This document shows, piece after piece, positions 8,869-16,944 of a DNA stretch of 38,935 nucleotides. Both the position numbers and the translations under genes were made by a program. Within the stretch, counting starts at the first letter, position 1; each line of letters starts with the position of its first letter. The notes under the pieces were generated by a model, which saw only the letters and a list, made by a program, of their open reading frames with translations, had not been told where the DNA came from and ran no database searches. The DNA is from Nitrospirota bacterium (lineage in GTDB: Bacteria; Nitrospirota; Leptospirillia; Leptospirillales; Leptospirillaceae): NCBI GenBank assembly GCA_021827365.1, contig JAKAWK010000005.1, positions 1-38,935 on the forward strand, given 5' to 3'.

Positions 8869-8889
8869 CATTTTTTCGAAAGGACGGTC

Positions 8890-9249
8890 ATGGCAAAGAG
8901 GTTGCGCTTCGAATGGCAGTATCCGGCGGATTTCCAGCATCATCCGGTCTCGGGGATCTACGGGGGTGTTCTTCCCTCCGGGGATTTGGTCATGGAGTTC
9001 TTTCTCGAACGGATGCCCCCGCCGGAATACGAGGTCCGGGAAATTTCCCCCGAGCTTCCGACGGGAAAACCGGTGGAGTTTGCCGAGCAAAAGGTTGTCC
9101 GCCTCGTCCAGTGCGGCATGGTGGCCAATCTCCAGACCGCCCGCTCCTTTCACGAATGGCTAGGTCACACCCTCCGGCAGATTGACGAGGCCCGGGCCGG
9201 TAGCACCCCGCGCGACGAGAAGAAGGGAGGGCCGGGCGGATACCTCTGA
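8890..9249 (+). CDS. Conserved-type hypothetical protein
   Basis: A 119-residue soluble protein that I cannot assign. AAAGGA lies just before ATG 8890. Residues 5-45 look beta-rich (FEWQYPADFQ, GVLPSGDLVMEFFLER). After a proline-rich turn comes KVVRLVQCGMVANLQTARSFHEWLGHTLRQIDEA, a strand followed by two helices. The order of a beta sheet, a strand with V-R-x-V, then a terminal helix loosely recalls DUF3467 proteins, but the match is weak. It sits 22 bp after the FAD/Fe-S dehydrogenase and 36 bp before the helicase, so it is probably co-transcribed with both. The last 15 residues are charged and glycine-rich. Confidence 0.6.
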   Translation: MAKRLRFEWQYPADFQHHPVSGIYGGVLPSGDLVMEFFLERMPPPEYEVREISPELPTGKPVEFAEQKVVRLVQCGMVANLQTARSFHEWLGHTLRQIDEARAGSTPRDEKKGGPGGYL

Positions 9250-9285
9250 TCTCCCGAGTCCGGGGGGAGGGGGATTTCGCGCATC

Positions 9286-10848
9286 ATGGGAAAGAAAGGA
9301 AGGCGTTCTGACTCCAGGGAGAGGCAGGAACACAAGAAATCTCTCTCGGAACTCCGGGAGCGGGAGATTTCAGCGGTCCGGCGCATCCTTCCCCTTCTGG
9401 CCAAGGACCTGTGGCCTGGTGCCAGACGGATCCAGAAGAGTTGGACCGCCTGGCTGGGACCCACCAATTCGGGCAAGACCCACGAGGCCCTGGGGCGACT
9501 GAGAAAAAGGGGGGGGAGCTATCTGGCCCCTCTCCGCCTTTTGGCCCAGGAGGTCCATGAACGCTTCGAGTCGGACGGGATCCCGACCAGCCTCCACACC
9601 GGGGAGGAGCGGATCCATCGGGAGGAGTCGGTTCATGTCTCGGCCACGGTCGAGATGGGGTCGACCACCCGCGAAGACGGATGCGTGGTGATCGACGAGA
9701 TCCAGATGCTCTCGGACCGGGAGCGGGGCCATGCCTGGGTCCGGGCCCTCCTGGGCTCGCCTGTTGAGGAGGTGCTCCTGTGTGGAGCCCCGCACTCCGA
9801 AGGGGCGATCCGTCGTCTGGCAGACTATGCGGGGGTGCCGATCGAGATCCATCGCACTGTCCGGAAGACCCCCCTGACCCTTTCGCCGGAACCCATCCCT
9901 TTGGGACAGGTTCCGGACGGGAGCATCGTGGTCGCCTTCAGCCGGATGGATGTGCTCGACCTGGCCCGCCTTTTTCGCGACCGGGGGCGTCCGGTCGCCA
10001 CGATCTACGGAGCCATGCCGCCCGAACTCAGACGGGCGGAATCGAAACGCTTCCGTTCGGGGGAGGCCACGGTCATGCTGGCCACCGATGCCGTGGGAAT
10101 GGGTCTCAACATCCCGGCGGAATATGTGATCTTTTCCACCGCCACCAAGTTCGACGGGCGGGAGGACCGCATGCTGACTCCGGACGAGGTCCTCCAGATC
10201 GGGGGCAGGGCCGGCCGGTTCGGTCTCCACCGGGAGGGGATCGTGGCCGGAATGGACCGCAGGACTCACGCCATCGTCCGGCGGCAGTTCGACGGCCTGC
10301 CGGAATCTCTTTCCGGTCCCTTTCCCTTCATGCCGGACTTTCCCATCGTTTTGTCCGCGGCCTCGGTCCTCGCTTCGGAAAATCTCGAGACAATCTTATC
10401 CCGCCTCCACGCCTCGATCCTGACGGACGCTCACCTCCGGTCGGGAATCGGGCCCGAGGTCCGCCAGCGTGCGGCGAAGATCGAGCAGGCCTGTCCGGGG
10501 CTTCCCCTCGCCGAGCGGTGGCTCCTTCTTTTTGCTCCCGTCAACCGCACTACGGAGTTCGACTTCTGGCGATGGGTGGCAACGATCGGGAGAACCGGAC
10601 GACCGGAAGGGGTACCGGTGGTGCGATGTCCCCCTGTGCGGGAGATCTATGGCCGAAAAGAAGGAGAGGAGACTCTGGCCCGTCTCTCCCTGTACCGATG
10701 GCTCTCCCTTCGGATTCCCCACCGGTTTCCGGAGTATGATGTCTCCCTGGGACGCTATCTCCGGGTTCTTGAGGAAACCCGTGTCATTCTCGAGCGGGAG
10801 GGGAGGGTCCGTCGCCGGAGGAAGCACGGGGATCGGATCGCAGAATAG
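9286..10848 (+). CDS. SUV3-like ATP-dependent RNA helicase
   Basis: A 520-residue superfamily 2 helicase. After a basic, charged N-terminus come Walker A GPTNSGKT (residues 58-65), LAPLRLLAQEV (motif Ia), DEIQM (137-141, a DEIQ Walker B instead of DEAD), GAMPPELRR, LATDAVGMGLNIP (motif V), KFDG and QIGGRAGRFG (from residue 304, motif VI with arginine finger). The GPTNSGKT/DEIQ/KFDG set is diagnostic of the SUV3 family, whose mitochondrial members unwind RNA for a 3'-5' exonuclease degradosome. The C-terminal ~180 residues match the position of the SUV3 C-terminal region. ATG 9286 follows a G-rich Shine-Dalgarno stretch. The YhaM-like exonuclease upstream in the same run is a possible partner, which is inference. 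Confidence 0.85.
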   Translation: MGKKGRRSDSRERQEHKKSLSELREREISAVRRILPLLAKDLWPGARRIQKSWTAWLGPTNSGKTHEALGRLRKRGGSYLAPLRLLAQEVHERFESDGIPTSLHTGEERIHREESVHVSATVEMGSTTREDGCVVIDEIQMLSDRERGHAWVRALLGSPVEEVLLCGAPHSEGAIRRLADYAGVPIEIHRTVRKTPLTLSPEPIPLGQVPDGSIVVAFSRMDVLDLARLFRDRGRPVATIYGAMPPELRRAESKRFRSGEATVMLATDAVGMGLNIPAEYVIFSTATKFDGREDRMLTPDEVLQIGGRAGRFGLHREGIVAGMDRRTHAIVRRQFDGLPESLSGPFPFMPDFPIVLSAASVLASENLETILSRLHASILTDAHLRSGIGPEVRQRAAKIEQACPGLPLAERWLLLFAPVNRTTEFDFWRWVATIGRTGRPEGVPVVRCPPVREIYGRKEGEETLARLSLYRWLSLRIPHRFPEYDVSLGRYLRVLEETRVILEREGRVRRRRKHGDRIAE

Positions 10849-10895
10849 GGTCTTGACGACTCATAGGACCCGAAAGCGGGACAAATCGGGAGGAT

Positions 10896-10917
10896 GAGAC
10901 CGTCAGGTCCTCTTTTT
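10896..10917 (+). terminator. Candidate intrinsic terminator after the helicase
   Basis: GAGACC (10896-10901), loop GTCA, then GGT-c-CTC (one bulged C at 10909), followed by five T (10913-10917). It lies 48 bp after the helicase stop and overlaps the end of the convergent methyltransferase gene. The stem is short, so confidence is limited. Confidence 0.4.
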
Positions 10918-11520
10918 GTAGCGGCCCAGGTGAAAGGGGAGACCTCCAAGAGTTTCTCTCCAGGATTCTTCCTCCAGAAAAATGCGTTGAACGGAGAGAT
11001 CGGTGGTGCGGTCCAGGTGGCAACCGGCGGCCAGGTGCTTCCAGAGGGGGGTCGCCAGTCTCTGGACGGCCGCCAGCGGGGGAGAGTCGGAGAGGACATG
11101 TTCCATGAGGAAAAGGGTTCCCTCCGATTTTAGCGTCCGGCTAATCTCTCCAAGACTTGCCGGGAGGTCGTCGACGGAGCAGAGGACGAGGGTGACGACG
11201 ATGCTGTCGAATGATTCATCCGGAAAGGGAAGGGCGGTCGCCGATCCCACGACGGGATAGCCCGTTCTGGACAGACCTTTCCCCAGCCCCTTCTTCAGCA
11301 TGAAGGGGGAGCGGTCGAGAAAGACCGTCCGCGTGTCGGGGAGATCCAGAAATGGAAGGTTGCTCCCCGTTCCGGCCCCGATGTCGAGAACCCTTCCCCG
11401 GACCCCGGAGAGGAGGCGTGACCGGAGGGGAGAAAGGGTCTCCTTTTCGGTGCGGGCCAGAAGCGGATCGTAGACGGCGGCAAAAAGACGTTCATACCAC
11501 CCCGCCTGTGAATGTTTCAT
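10903..11520 (-). CDS. Class I SAM-dependent methyltransferase
   Basis: A 205-residue Rossmann-fold methyltransferase. Motif I is VLDIGAGTGSNLPFL (residues about 44-58), followed by an acidic residue in FLDRSPFML, the ALPFPDESFDSIV post-motif and LVLCSVDDLPASLGEISRTLKSEGTLFLMEHV (motifs II/III). The overall pattern is closest to UbiE/METTL7-type small-molecule or lipid methyltransferases. The substrate cannot be inferred. There is no membrane segment. ATG 11520 is preceded on the minus strand by an AAGGAAGGGAAG purine tract. It is a single-gene unit, convergent with the helicase and divergent from the outer-membrane protein gene. Confidence 0.75.
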   Translation of the reverse strand: MKHSQAGWYERLFAAVYDPLLARTEKETLSPLRSRLLSGVRGRVLDIGAGTGSNLPFLDLPDTRTVFLDRSPFMLKKGLGKGLSRTGYPVVGSATALPFPDESFDSIVVTLVLCSVDDLPASLGEISRTLKSEGTLFLMEHVLSDSPPLAAVQRLATPLWKHLAAGCHLDRTTDLSVQRIFLEEESWRETLGGLPFHLGRYKKRT

Positions 11521-11610
11521 CTTCCCTTCCTTTCCATTATGCTCATTCTAACTGGAATTCGTCCGATTTTCTCCCGGACCATTCGTTGACCCTTTCCAAG
11601 GAGACCTCTT

Positions 11611-12180
11611 ATGGCCCCTCAAAATCGATCCCCCCGTTCCCTATTGTCTGCCCTGTTTTTGGCCGGATGCCTTTTCCTTCTTGCTCCCGGTAAATCCACC
11701 GCAGCTGTTCTTCCGCTCAGCCTCTCGGTTCAGGGGATCGGAATCGGCGTGCTGTCCGGTCAGTCGACCCTTACGAACAGCGTCGGGGGATATACCGGAG
11801 GGGGATTCGGAGCGGGATTTTTAGGGACCCTCCATCTTTTTGACAACCTGGCCCTCCGGGGACAGGCGAATTACCTTCACTTCACAGGAAACCCCCTCAT
11901 GACGGCCTTTCCCGTGACCCTGGGTCTCGAGTACGACTTTTTGCACTTTACCGACCTGATCTACTTTTACGGGGCTCTTGACGCCGGCTACAACAACACC
12001 CAGGCCGAAGGGACAGGAGGGAACAACTTTACCTGGGACGCCGCCCTGGGGCTCAACCTTGGGCCGGTCTATGCCGAAATACGGTACGCCCAGATTGCCG
12101 GACCCCTGGTGACGACAAGCCAGGGAAGCCTGGGAAGTCTGTCCTATGTGCCGGTCGTGGTCGGTTTCACCTTTTTCTGA
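11611..12180 (+). CDS. Small outer-membrane beta-barrel protein, unknown function
   Basis: A 189-residue protein with a signal peptide (basic N-terminus, then LLSALFLAGCLFLLAPG and a TAA-like cleavage region near residue 31). The cysteine in LAGC could be a lipobox, but the barrel-like remainder favours signal peptidase I. The mature part is rich in glycine and alternating aromatic/hydrophobic residues (FGAGFLGTLHLFDNLALRG, VTLGLEYDFLHF, GPVYAEIRYAQ). It ends in VVVGFTFF, a terminal phenylalanine typical of BAM substrates. The fold resembles small 8-stranded OmpA/OmpW-size barrels. AAGGAGA precedes the ATG. It lies next to the bamA-lpx region but is separated from it by tRNA-Phe. Confidence 0.65.
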   Translation: MAPQNRSPRSLLSALFLAGCLFLLAPGKSTAAVLPLSLSVQGIGIGVLSGQSTLTNSVGGYTGGGFGAGFLGTLHLFDNLALRGQANYLHFTGNPLMTAFPVTLGLEYDFLHFTDLIYFYGALDAGYNNTQAEGTGGNNFTWDAALGLNLGPVYAEIRYAQIAGPLVTTSQGSLGSLSYVPVVVGFTFF

Positions 12181-12205
12181 GCGGAAAATTCGAGAGTGTG
12201 GCAGG

Positions 12206-12234
12206 GCCTTCCGGATAAGCCGGGAGGCTTCCCT
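12206..12234 (+). terminator. Candidate terminator after the small outer-membrane protein gene
   Basis: GCCTTCCGG (12206-12214) and CCGGGAGGC (12220-12228) form a 9-bp stem with one G-U pair around loop ATAAG, followed by the pyrimidine stretch TTCCCTTTC. It lies 25 bp after the stop codon. Confidence 0.5.
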
Positions 12235-12348
12235 TTCGAGCGTCATGAAAAGGGAACCTTTCACCTTGTGGCAAGGGCTTTCCTGGAACGGGAGAAGGAC
12301 GTGACATCCTGGGGATGAAGGGAGAGGGAAGGGAGCTTTTCGGGTGTG

Positions 12349-12424
12349 TGGTGCCGAGGGGCGGAATCGAACCGCCGACACGAGGCTTTTCAGGCCTCTG
12401 CTCTACCGACTGAGCTACCTCGGC
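12349..12424 (-). tRNA. tRNA-Phe (GAA)
   Basis: A complete 76-nt cloverleaf on the minus strand. The acceptor stem is GCCGAGG/CCTCGGC, the D arm GCTC-AGTCGGTA-GAGC, and the anticodon arm GAGGC-CTGAAAA-GCCTC with anticodon GAA. The T arm is GGCGG-TTCGATT-CCGCC, with discriminator A and an encoded CCA end. No second tRNA is adjacent. Confidence 0.97.
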
Positions 12425-12435
12425 ACAGCGCATGA

Positions 12436-12464
12436 CTATAATCGTTTCCCGGGTCGTGTGTCAA
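12436..12464 (-). promoter_or_regulatory. Promoter of tRNA-Phe
   Basis: On the minus strand a perfect -35 TTGACA (12464-12459) is followed after 17 bases by TTATAG (12441-12436), or after 18 bases by TATAGT. The -10 ends about 11 bases before the mature tRNA 5' end, implying a leader of only a few nucleotides. Confidence 0.75.
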
Positions 12465-12558
12465 CAAAAAAATTCCCGGAAATCCGGGCGGGAGACGGCC
12501 GGAAAGACAGGAAAACAAAGGGGAGGCCCGACATTTACTGAAAGAGGGGCGGGCTTTC

Positions 12559-12587
12559 TTGGAAAAGGCTCCCGATCATGCTATAGT
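12559..12587 (+). promoter_or_regulatory. Promoter of the bamA-skp-lpx operon
   Basis: -35 TTGGAA (12559-12564), 17-base spacer, -10 TATAGT (12582-12587) preceded by TGC to give an extended -10. The predicted start is near 12594, about 160 nt before the bamA ATG. Confidence 0.6.
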
Positions 12588-12753
12588 CTCGAAGGTTTGG
12601 ACAAGATCAGGGGCTTTTTTGCCTCCGCGGGAACGGGCCCTTTATCCAGAGAATCCTCCCTTGAGCCTTTGCAGGATATTCCGTTGAATGCATGTCTTAT
12701 CTTGAAAGATTGCCGCACTCCGAGACATCCTTGCCCTCTTCTGTTCCGCCGTC

Positions 12754-15174
12754 ATGACACGGACCGGTTCATTGTCTGAATCTGACTCCGGCCAGAAAGC
12801 CACCCGGACAGGGAGGACCGCTGTCTTCCCACCTTTTCCGGCCTTTCTCGCGCTCTTTCTCCCGCTGCTTCTGGGCCTGTGTCTTTTTTTTCCCCATGCT
12901 TCCGGAGCGGCCGGAGCCTCTGAGCAAAATCTTGCCCCCGTCCAGATTACACGCATCGATATCGAGGGAAACCGGAAGATCGATACCGGAACCATCCGTC
13001 AGAAGATCCACAACAAGGTGGGTGACCCCTTTTCCCAATCGGCCATCTCCTCCGACCTCAAGTCCCTTTACCAGACCGGATACTTTGACCAGATCCGGGT
13101 CTACGCCCGGGGTTTCGAGGGAGGCGTGGCCCTGACCTTCGTCGTGACGGAGCGTCCGACCGTCGAAAAAATCAGCTTTGTCGGAAACAACAACCAGTCC
13201 GACGCGGACCTTCGTAAAAAGCTGACCATCCTTCCGGCCTCCTTCTACGACGGGTACGAGGTTCACCAGAACGTTCGCCGGATAGAAGAACTTTACCGGA
13301 AATCGGGCTACTACAACGCCTCCGTGGTTCCTGTCACCAGACGGATTTCGAACCGGAAGGTCGAGCTGATTTTCCTTATTTCCGAGGGGACCGTCACCCA
13401 CATCACCAAGGTGAGCTTTTCCGGAAACAAAGCTTATCCCGCCTCTGTGCTCCAGAAAAAGATCAAGACCAAACCCTACAACTGGCTGACCTCCTGGTGG
13501 ACCGATTCAGGAATCTACAAGAAAAGCCAGACCGATGAGGACATCCAGCGCCTCCGGGACTTCTATCTGAACCATGGCTACATCAACATCGCCGTGGGAG
13601 AGCCCAAGCGGATCTTCCACAATCACCGGAAGAGTATGGAAATCAAGTTTCCGCTCACGGAGGGGGACCAGTTCCGGATCGATCATGTGGGGGTCTCGGG
13701 AAATACCCTGTTCAGCAAGAAGAAGGTTCTGGAGGTCGTCAAGACAAAGTCCGGCGAGGTCTTCTCAAGGAAGCGCCTCCAGAAGGACATCAACAACTTG
13801 ACGAGAAAGTACGGGCACAAGGGGTATGCCTTTGCCATCGTCACGCCCCAGATCGTTCCCAACATCCGGAGGAAGACTGTCAATCTGACATTTCTGATCA
13901 CCGAGGGAGGATTGGTCCATATCCGGAAGATCAACATCGCCGGAAACGAACTGACGGGCGACAAGGTCATCCGGCGGGTCCTGGGGGTCCAGGAAGCGGG
14001 CATCATGGATACCCAGGCCCTCCAGGATTCCTACCGGAACCTCAACAACCTCAACTTCTTCAAGAATGTCCAGATCGTTCCGCAGCAGGTAGGGGACAAT
14101 CTGGTTGATCTGAACGTCAAGGTCAAGGAAAAACCGACCGGAACCTTCTCAATCGGAGGCGGTTACAGCACGCTCTTCGGGGTTATGGGTATGGCGACCA
14201 TTGCCCAGAACAACGTCTTCGGGACCGGAGACTCCGTCAGTCTCTCCGGCGAGCTGGGAGGCTTCATCACCATGTACTCCCTTACAATCACCGATCCCTA
14301 TTTCCTGGATACCCCCACGGCCGCCACCCTGTCCTTCTTTGACACCTTCATGGACTATTTCACTTACTGGAACAGCGCCCTGGGCGGTTCGTTGAGTCTG
14401 ACCCGCCGGTTCGGGTATTATTTTTCCACCTCCATCTCCTGGCTGGTGGAGACCGAACAGATCTTTCTCGTGGCGGTCACGCCCCAGCAGGCCCAGGAGG
14501 CGCCGGTTCTGGCGCCGTTCCTGCAACAGATAGGATACTGGACCCAGAGCGGTCCCTCCATCGGATTTTCCTACGACCGGCGGGACAACTACATGCTTCC
14601 CCACAGGGGCTATCACGTCTGGGGCAACATCGGAGTTTACGGAGGAACCTTCGGAGGAGACACGTCCTTCTATCAGGCGACGGGGAATGCGACGGTCTTT
14701 TTCCCCATCACCGAGAAATCGACTCTCTCTTTCCACTTTGCAGTGGGCTACGAGAACCCCTTGGGGCCGGACGGCTTCATTCCAGTCTGGGACCGGTTTT
14801 ATGTCGGCGGAATCTATTCGAACCGGGGATACAATTTCGGATTTGCCGGCCCCATGCCCTTCGGCTATCTGGTCGGCGGCGACAAGGAGCTGATCTTCAA
14901 CGCCGATTATGTCTTCCCCATCTTTGCCAAGTACGGGTTTTACGGAGATATCTTTTTCGACAATTCGGGGGAATATCTGCCGGGCCAGCCCCTGTCCCTC
15001 TCCGGCTTCAACTGGCCTGGAACCGGCATGGGCATCATGTGGAACTCCCCCATGGGCCCCCTGACCCTCGATCTTGGCTGGCCGCTGGCCAACAACGCCT
15101 ATATCAAGGGCTTCCCCGGCAACTATCCGGGGCCTGTGGTCAATTTCGAGATGGGATCCCTTTATGGCGGGTGA
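12754..15174 (+). CDS. bamA: Outer-membrane protein assembly factor BamA
   Basis: An 806-residue Omp85-family protein, the core of the BAM complex that folds beta-barrels into the outer membrane. A long signal peptide (hydrophobic residues about 24-48, cleavage near SGA-AGA) is followed by five POTRA domains, each with a strand ending in an xGNxx turn: IDIEGNRKI, ISFVGNNNQ, VSFSGNKAY, VGVSGNTLF and INIAGNELT. The C-terminal ~350 residues form the barrel. They include IYSNRGYNFG, which corresponds to the conserved (V/I)RG(F/Y) motif. The protein ends SLYGG rather than in an aromatic residue. No Shine-Dalgarno sequence is obvious before ATG 12754, but no better start exists. It heads the lipid A operon. 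Confidence 0.93.
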   Translation: MTRTGSLSESDSGQKATRTGRTAVFPPFPAFLALFLPLLLGLCLFFPHASGAAGASEQNLAPVQITRIDIEGNRKIDTGTIRQKIHNKVGDPFSQSAISSDLKSLYQTGYFDQIRVYARGFEGGVALTFVVTERPTVEKISFVGNNNQSDADLRKKLTILPASFYDGYEVHQNVRRIEELYRKSGYYNASVVPVTRRISNRKVELIFLISEGTVTHITKVSFSGNKAYPASVLQKKIKTKPYNWLTSWWTDSGIYKKSQTDEDIQRLRDFYLNHGYINIAVGEPKRIFHNHRKSMEIKFPLTEGDQFRIDHVGVSGNTLFSKKKVLEVVKTKSGEVFSRKRLQKDINNLTRKYGHKGYAFAIVTPQIVPNIRRKTVNLTFLITEGGLVHIRKINIAGNELTGDKVIRRVLGVQEAGIMDTQALQDSYRNLNNLNFFKNVQIVPQQVGDNLVDLNVKVKEKPTGTFSIGGGYSTLFGVMGMATIAQNNVFGTGDSVSLSGELGGFITMYSLTITDPYFLDTPTAATLSFFDTFMDYFTYWNSALGGSLSLTRRFGYYFSTSISWLVETEQIFLVAVTPQQAQEAPVLAPFLQQIGYWTQSGPSIGFSYDRRDNYMLPHRGYHVWGNIGVYGGTFGGDTSFYQATGNATVFFPITEKSTLSFHFAVGYENPLGPDGFIPVWDRFYVGGIYSNRGYNFGFAGPMPFGYLVGGDKELIFNADYVFPIFAKYGFYGDIFFDNSGEYLPGQPLSLSGFNWPGTGMGIMWNSPMGPLTLDLGWPLANNAYIKGFPGNYPGPVVNFEMGSLYGG

Positions 15175-15181
15175 CAACGGT

Positions 15182-15218
15182 CCCCGACAATCGGGGGAGC
15201 GGGCCAATGGATCCGCTC
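15182..15218 (+). promoter_or_regulatory. Tandem stem-loops between bamA and skp
   Basis: Hairpin 1: CCCCGA (15182-15187), loop CAA, TCGGGG (15191-15196). Hairpin 2 follows directly: GAGCGG (15197-15202), 10-nt loop, CCGCTC (15213-15218). Neither is followed by a U tract, so they look like intercistronic mRNA stability or processing elements rather than a terminator. Confidence 0.45.
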
Positions 15219-15246
15219 TCCTCTCTCACCAAGCAAAGGAGACTTG

Positions 15247-15819
15247 ATGACACGCATGCGACAGTCCGCCGCGGCAATTCTTGCGGCCGGGATCCTTCTT
15301 ATCACAGTGTCACCGGCCATGGCCGACAGCAAGGTGGGGACGGTCGACATCCAGCAGGTCTTCCAGAAGACGAAGCTCGGGAAGGCCATTCAGTCTCACC
15401 TCAAGAATTTTGCCGACCGTCGCATCTCCAAGATGCGGACGGAGCAGAAGGCCCTCCAGGACGAGCAGGGACAGATCCGGCAGCAGGTGGGGGTGATCAG
15501 CAAGGATGCCCTCCGTGCCAAGGAGATGGAGTTCCAGAAGAAGGTCCAGGATTTTCAGAAGCGCCAACAGAAGGTCCAGACCGAAATCGCCTCCGAGAGT
15601 TTTGTGGAGTTCCGGAAGTTTCTCGATGCGGTGAATGCTGCCACCGGAAGCCTGGGAAAGAAGTACGGGTTCACTGTGATCCTGTCCCAGCACCCCCTGC
15701 GCGTTCCCCTGGGACCCTATCCGCCTCCCTTTCAGTCCCCCCGTTACCTCTATATCAATCCTGATGCCGACATCACCCAGTCGGTCATCAAGTACGTCAA
15801 CGAGCATGCGAACCAGTAA
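15247..15819 (+). CDS. skp: Periplasmic chaperone Skp/OmpH family
   Basis: About 190 residues. A signal peptide (MTRMRQSAAAILAAGILLITVSPAMA) precedes the family start KVGTVDIQQVF. A long charged coiled-coil hairpin follows (about residues 35-125, rich in K/E/Q heptads). The C-terminal part (GKKYGFTVILS and INPDADITQSVIKYVNEH) closes the beta core, as in Skp. Skp trimers hold unfolded outer-membrane proteins in the periplasm and deliver them to BAM. An insertion LGPYPPPFQSPRY before the last strand is unusual. AGGAG (15237-15241) is five bases before ATG 15247; the TTG at 15244 would be too close. The order bamA-skp-lpxD-fabZ-lpxA is the classical one. Confidence 0.88.
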   Translation: MTRMRQSAAAILAAGILLITVSPAMADSKVGTVDIQQVFQKTKLGKAIQSHLKNFADRRISKMRTEQKALQDEQGQIRQQVGVISKDALRAKEMEFQKKVQDFQKRQQKVQTEIASESFVEFRKFLDAVNAATGSLGKKYGFTVILSQHPLRVPLGPYPPPFQSPRYLYINPDADITQSVIKYVNEHANQ

Positions 15820-15873
15820 GGCTCCATGCGCTCCGTCCTGAGGGCGGACTCCGGAAGAACAAAAGGAGCTTCC

Positions 15874-16944
15874 TTGATCACACTCTCGCAGATCGCCGAT
15901 CAGGTAGGCGGGGTTCTGGTAGGTTCCGACGGCAAGGAAGAGATCCGCTCCATCCGCCCCATGAACGAGGCAGGTCCGCAAGACCTGACCTTTCTTGCCA
16001 ATCCCAAGTACCGGAAGGCGGTTCCGGCCCTCAGGGCCGGAGCCATCCTGGTGCCGGAGATCCTTCCCGAAGCCCAAATCCCCCAGATCGTGGTTCCTTC
16101 CCCTTACCTGGCGATGGCGCTCCTGCTACAGCATTTCTTTCCCCTGCCGACCCCTTCCCGGGGCATCTCCCCCCAGGCGGCCGTCGACCCTTCCGCCCGT
16201 ATCGCCCAGGATGTGGAAATACGCCCGGGATGCGTGGTCGAATCTGGAGCCGAGATCGGATCCGGGACGATCCTCTTTGCCGGGTGCGTGGTCGGGGCCG
16301 GGGCCAGGATCGGGGAACACTGCATTCTCCACCCGAGGGTTTCGGTCCTTGACCGGGTGCGGATTGGGAATCGGGTCATCGTCCAGAGCGGTACCGTCAT
16401 CGGCTCCGATGGCTTCGGCTATGCCGAAGGGCCGGAGGGACAGCGTCTCAGAATCCCGCAGACGGGAACCGTGGTCCTTGAGGATGACGTGGAGATCGGA
16501 GCCAACGTGACCATTGATCGGGCCACCTTTGGCGAAACGGTTATCGGACGCGGAACCAAGATCGATAACCTTGTCCAGATCGCCCACAATGTCCGGACAG
16601 GACGGGACTGCGTCATCGTCGCCCAGGCCGGCATCTCCGGGTCGACGCGGCTTGGTGACCGGGTCATTCTGGCGGGGCAGGTGGGGGTCGTAGGCCACAT
16701 CGAAATCGGATCGGAGTCAATGGTCGGAGCCCAGTCGGGTGTCGCCCAGACCCTGCCGGCGGGATCCCGGGTTTCGGGGAGCCCGGCCCTCTCCCACCCG
16801 CTCTGGCTCAGGATCCAGGGGACCCTCAAGAATCTTCCGGCTCTTGCCCGGCGTCTTTCAGCCCTCGAAAAAGCCGTCTTTGGACGGGACACCTCGCGCG
16901 AACCCTCAACCGACTCCGAAGGGGAGACCCATGGGACCCATTGA
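15874..16944 (+). CDS. lpxD: UDP-3-O-acylglucosamine N-acyltransferase LpxD
   Basis: A lipid A enzyme that adds the second hydroxyacyl chain from acyl-ACP to the 2-amino group of UDP-3-O-acyl-glucosamine. The N-terminal uridine-binding domain (DLTFLANPKYR) is followed by a left-handed beta-helix of hexapeptide repeats (residues about 105-300). The catalytic His238 lies in QIAHNV, at almost the same position as in E. coli. The C-terminus has the short helical tail. The start is chosen at TTG 15874: AAGGAG lies five bases upstream, and MITLSQIADQVGG matches the family N-terminus. An in-frame ATG at 15826 would add 16 residues with a weaker ribosome site. The end overlaps fabZ by 14 bp. Confidence 0.9.
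   Translation: MITLSQIADQVGGVLVGSDGKEEIRSIRPMNEAGPQDLTFLANPKYRKAVPALRAGAILVPEILPEAQIPQIVVPSPYLAMALLLQHFFPLPTPSRGISPQAAVDPSARIAQDVEIRPGCVVESGAEIGSGTILFAGCVVGAGARIGEHCILHPRVSVLDRVRIGNRVIVQSGTVIGSDGFGYAEGPEGQRLRIPQTGTVVLEDDVEIGANVTIDRATFGETVIGRGTKIDNLVQIAHNVRTGRDCVIVAQAGISGSTRLGDRVILAGQVGVVGHIEIGSESMVGAQSGVAQTLPAGSRVSGSPALSHPLWLRIQGTLKNLPALARRLSALEKAVFGRDTSREPSTDSEGETHGTH

Larger units (their letters stand above)
12425..12753. other. Intergenic region between tRNA-Phe and bamA
   Basis: It contains the divergent promoters of tRNA-Phe (minus) and bamA (plus). The ~160-nt bamA leader (about 12594-12753) has a short hairpin GGGGC-TTTTTT-GCCTC near its start. Open frames here lack family similarity and good ribosome binding sites, so I call no gene. 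Confidence 0.6.

Noticed and set aside
12432-12779. A 115-codon frame between tRNA-Phe and bamA
   Set aside because: It spans the tRNA and bamA promoters, overlaps the bamA start and shows no family similarity.
4543-12898. An identical TCTTTTTTTTCCCCATG string in the PilZ gene and in bamA
   Set aside because: In both genes it encodes Leu-Phe-Phe-Pro-His in frame; two unrelated coding occurrences look like coincidence, not a repeat or frameshift site.
14149-15207. A 352-codon minus-strand frame opposite bamA
   Set aside because: It has no motifs and lies wholly opposite the BamA barrel.
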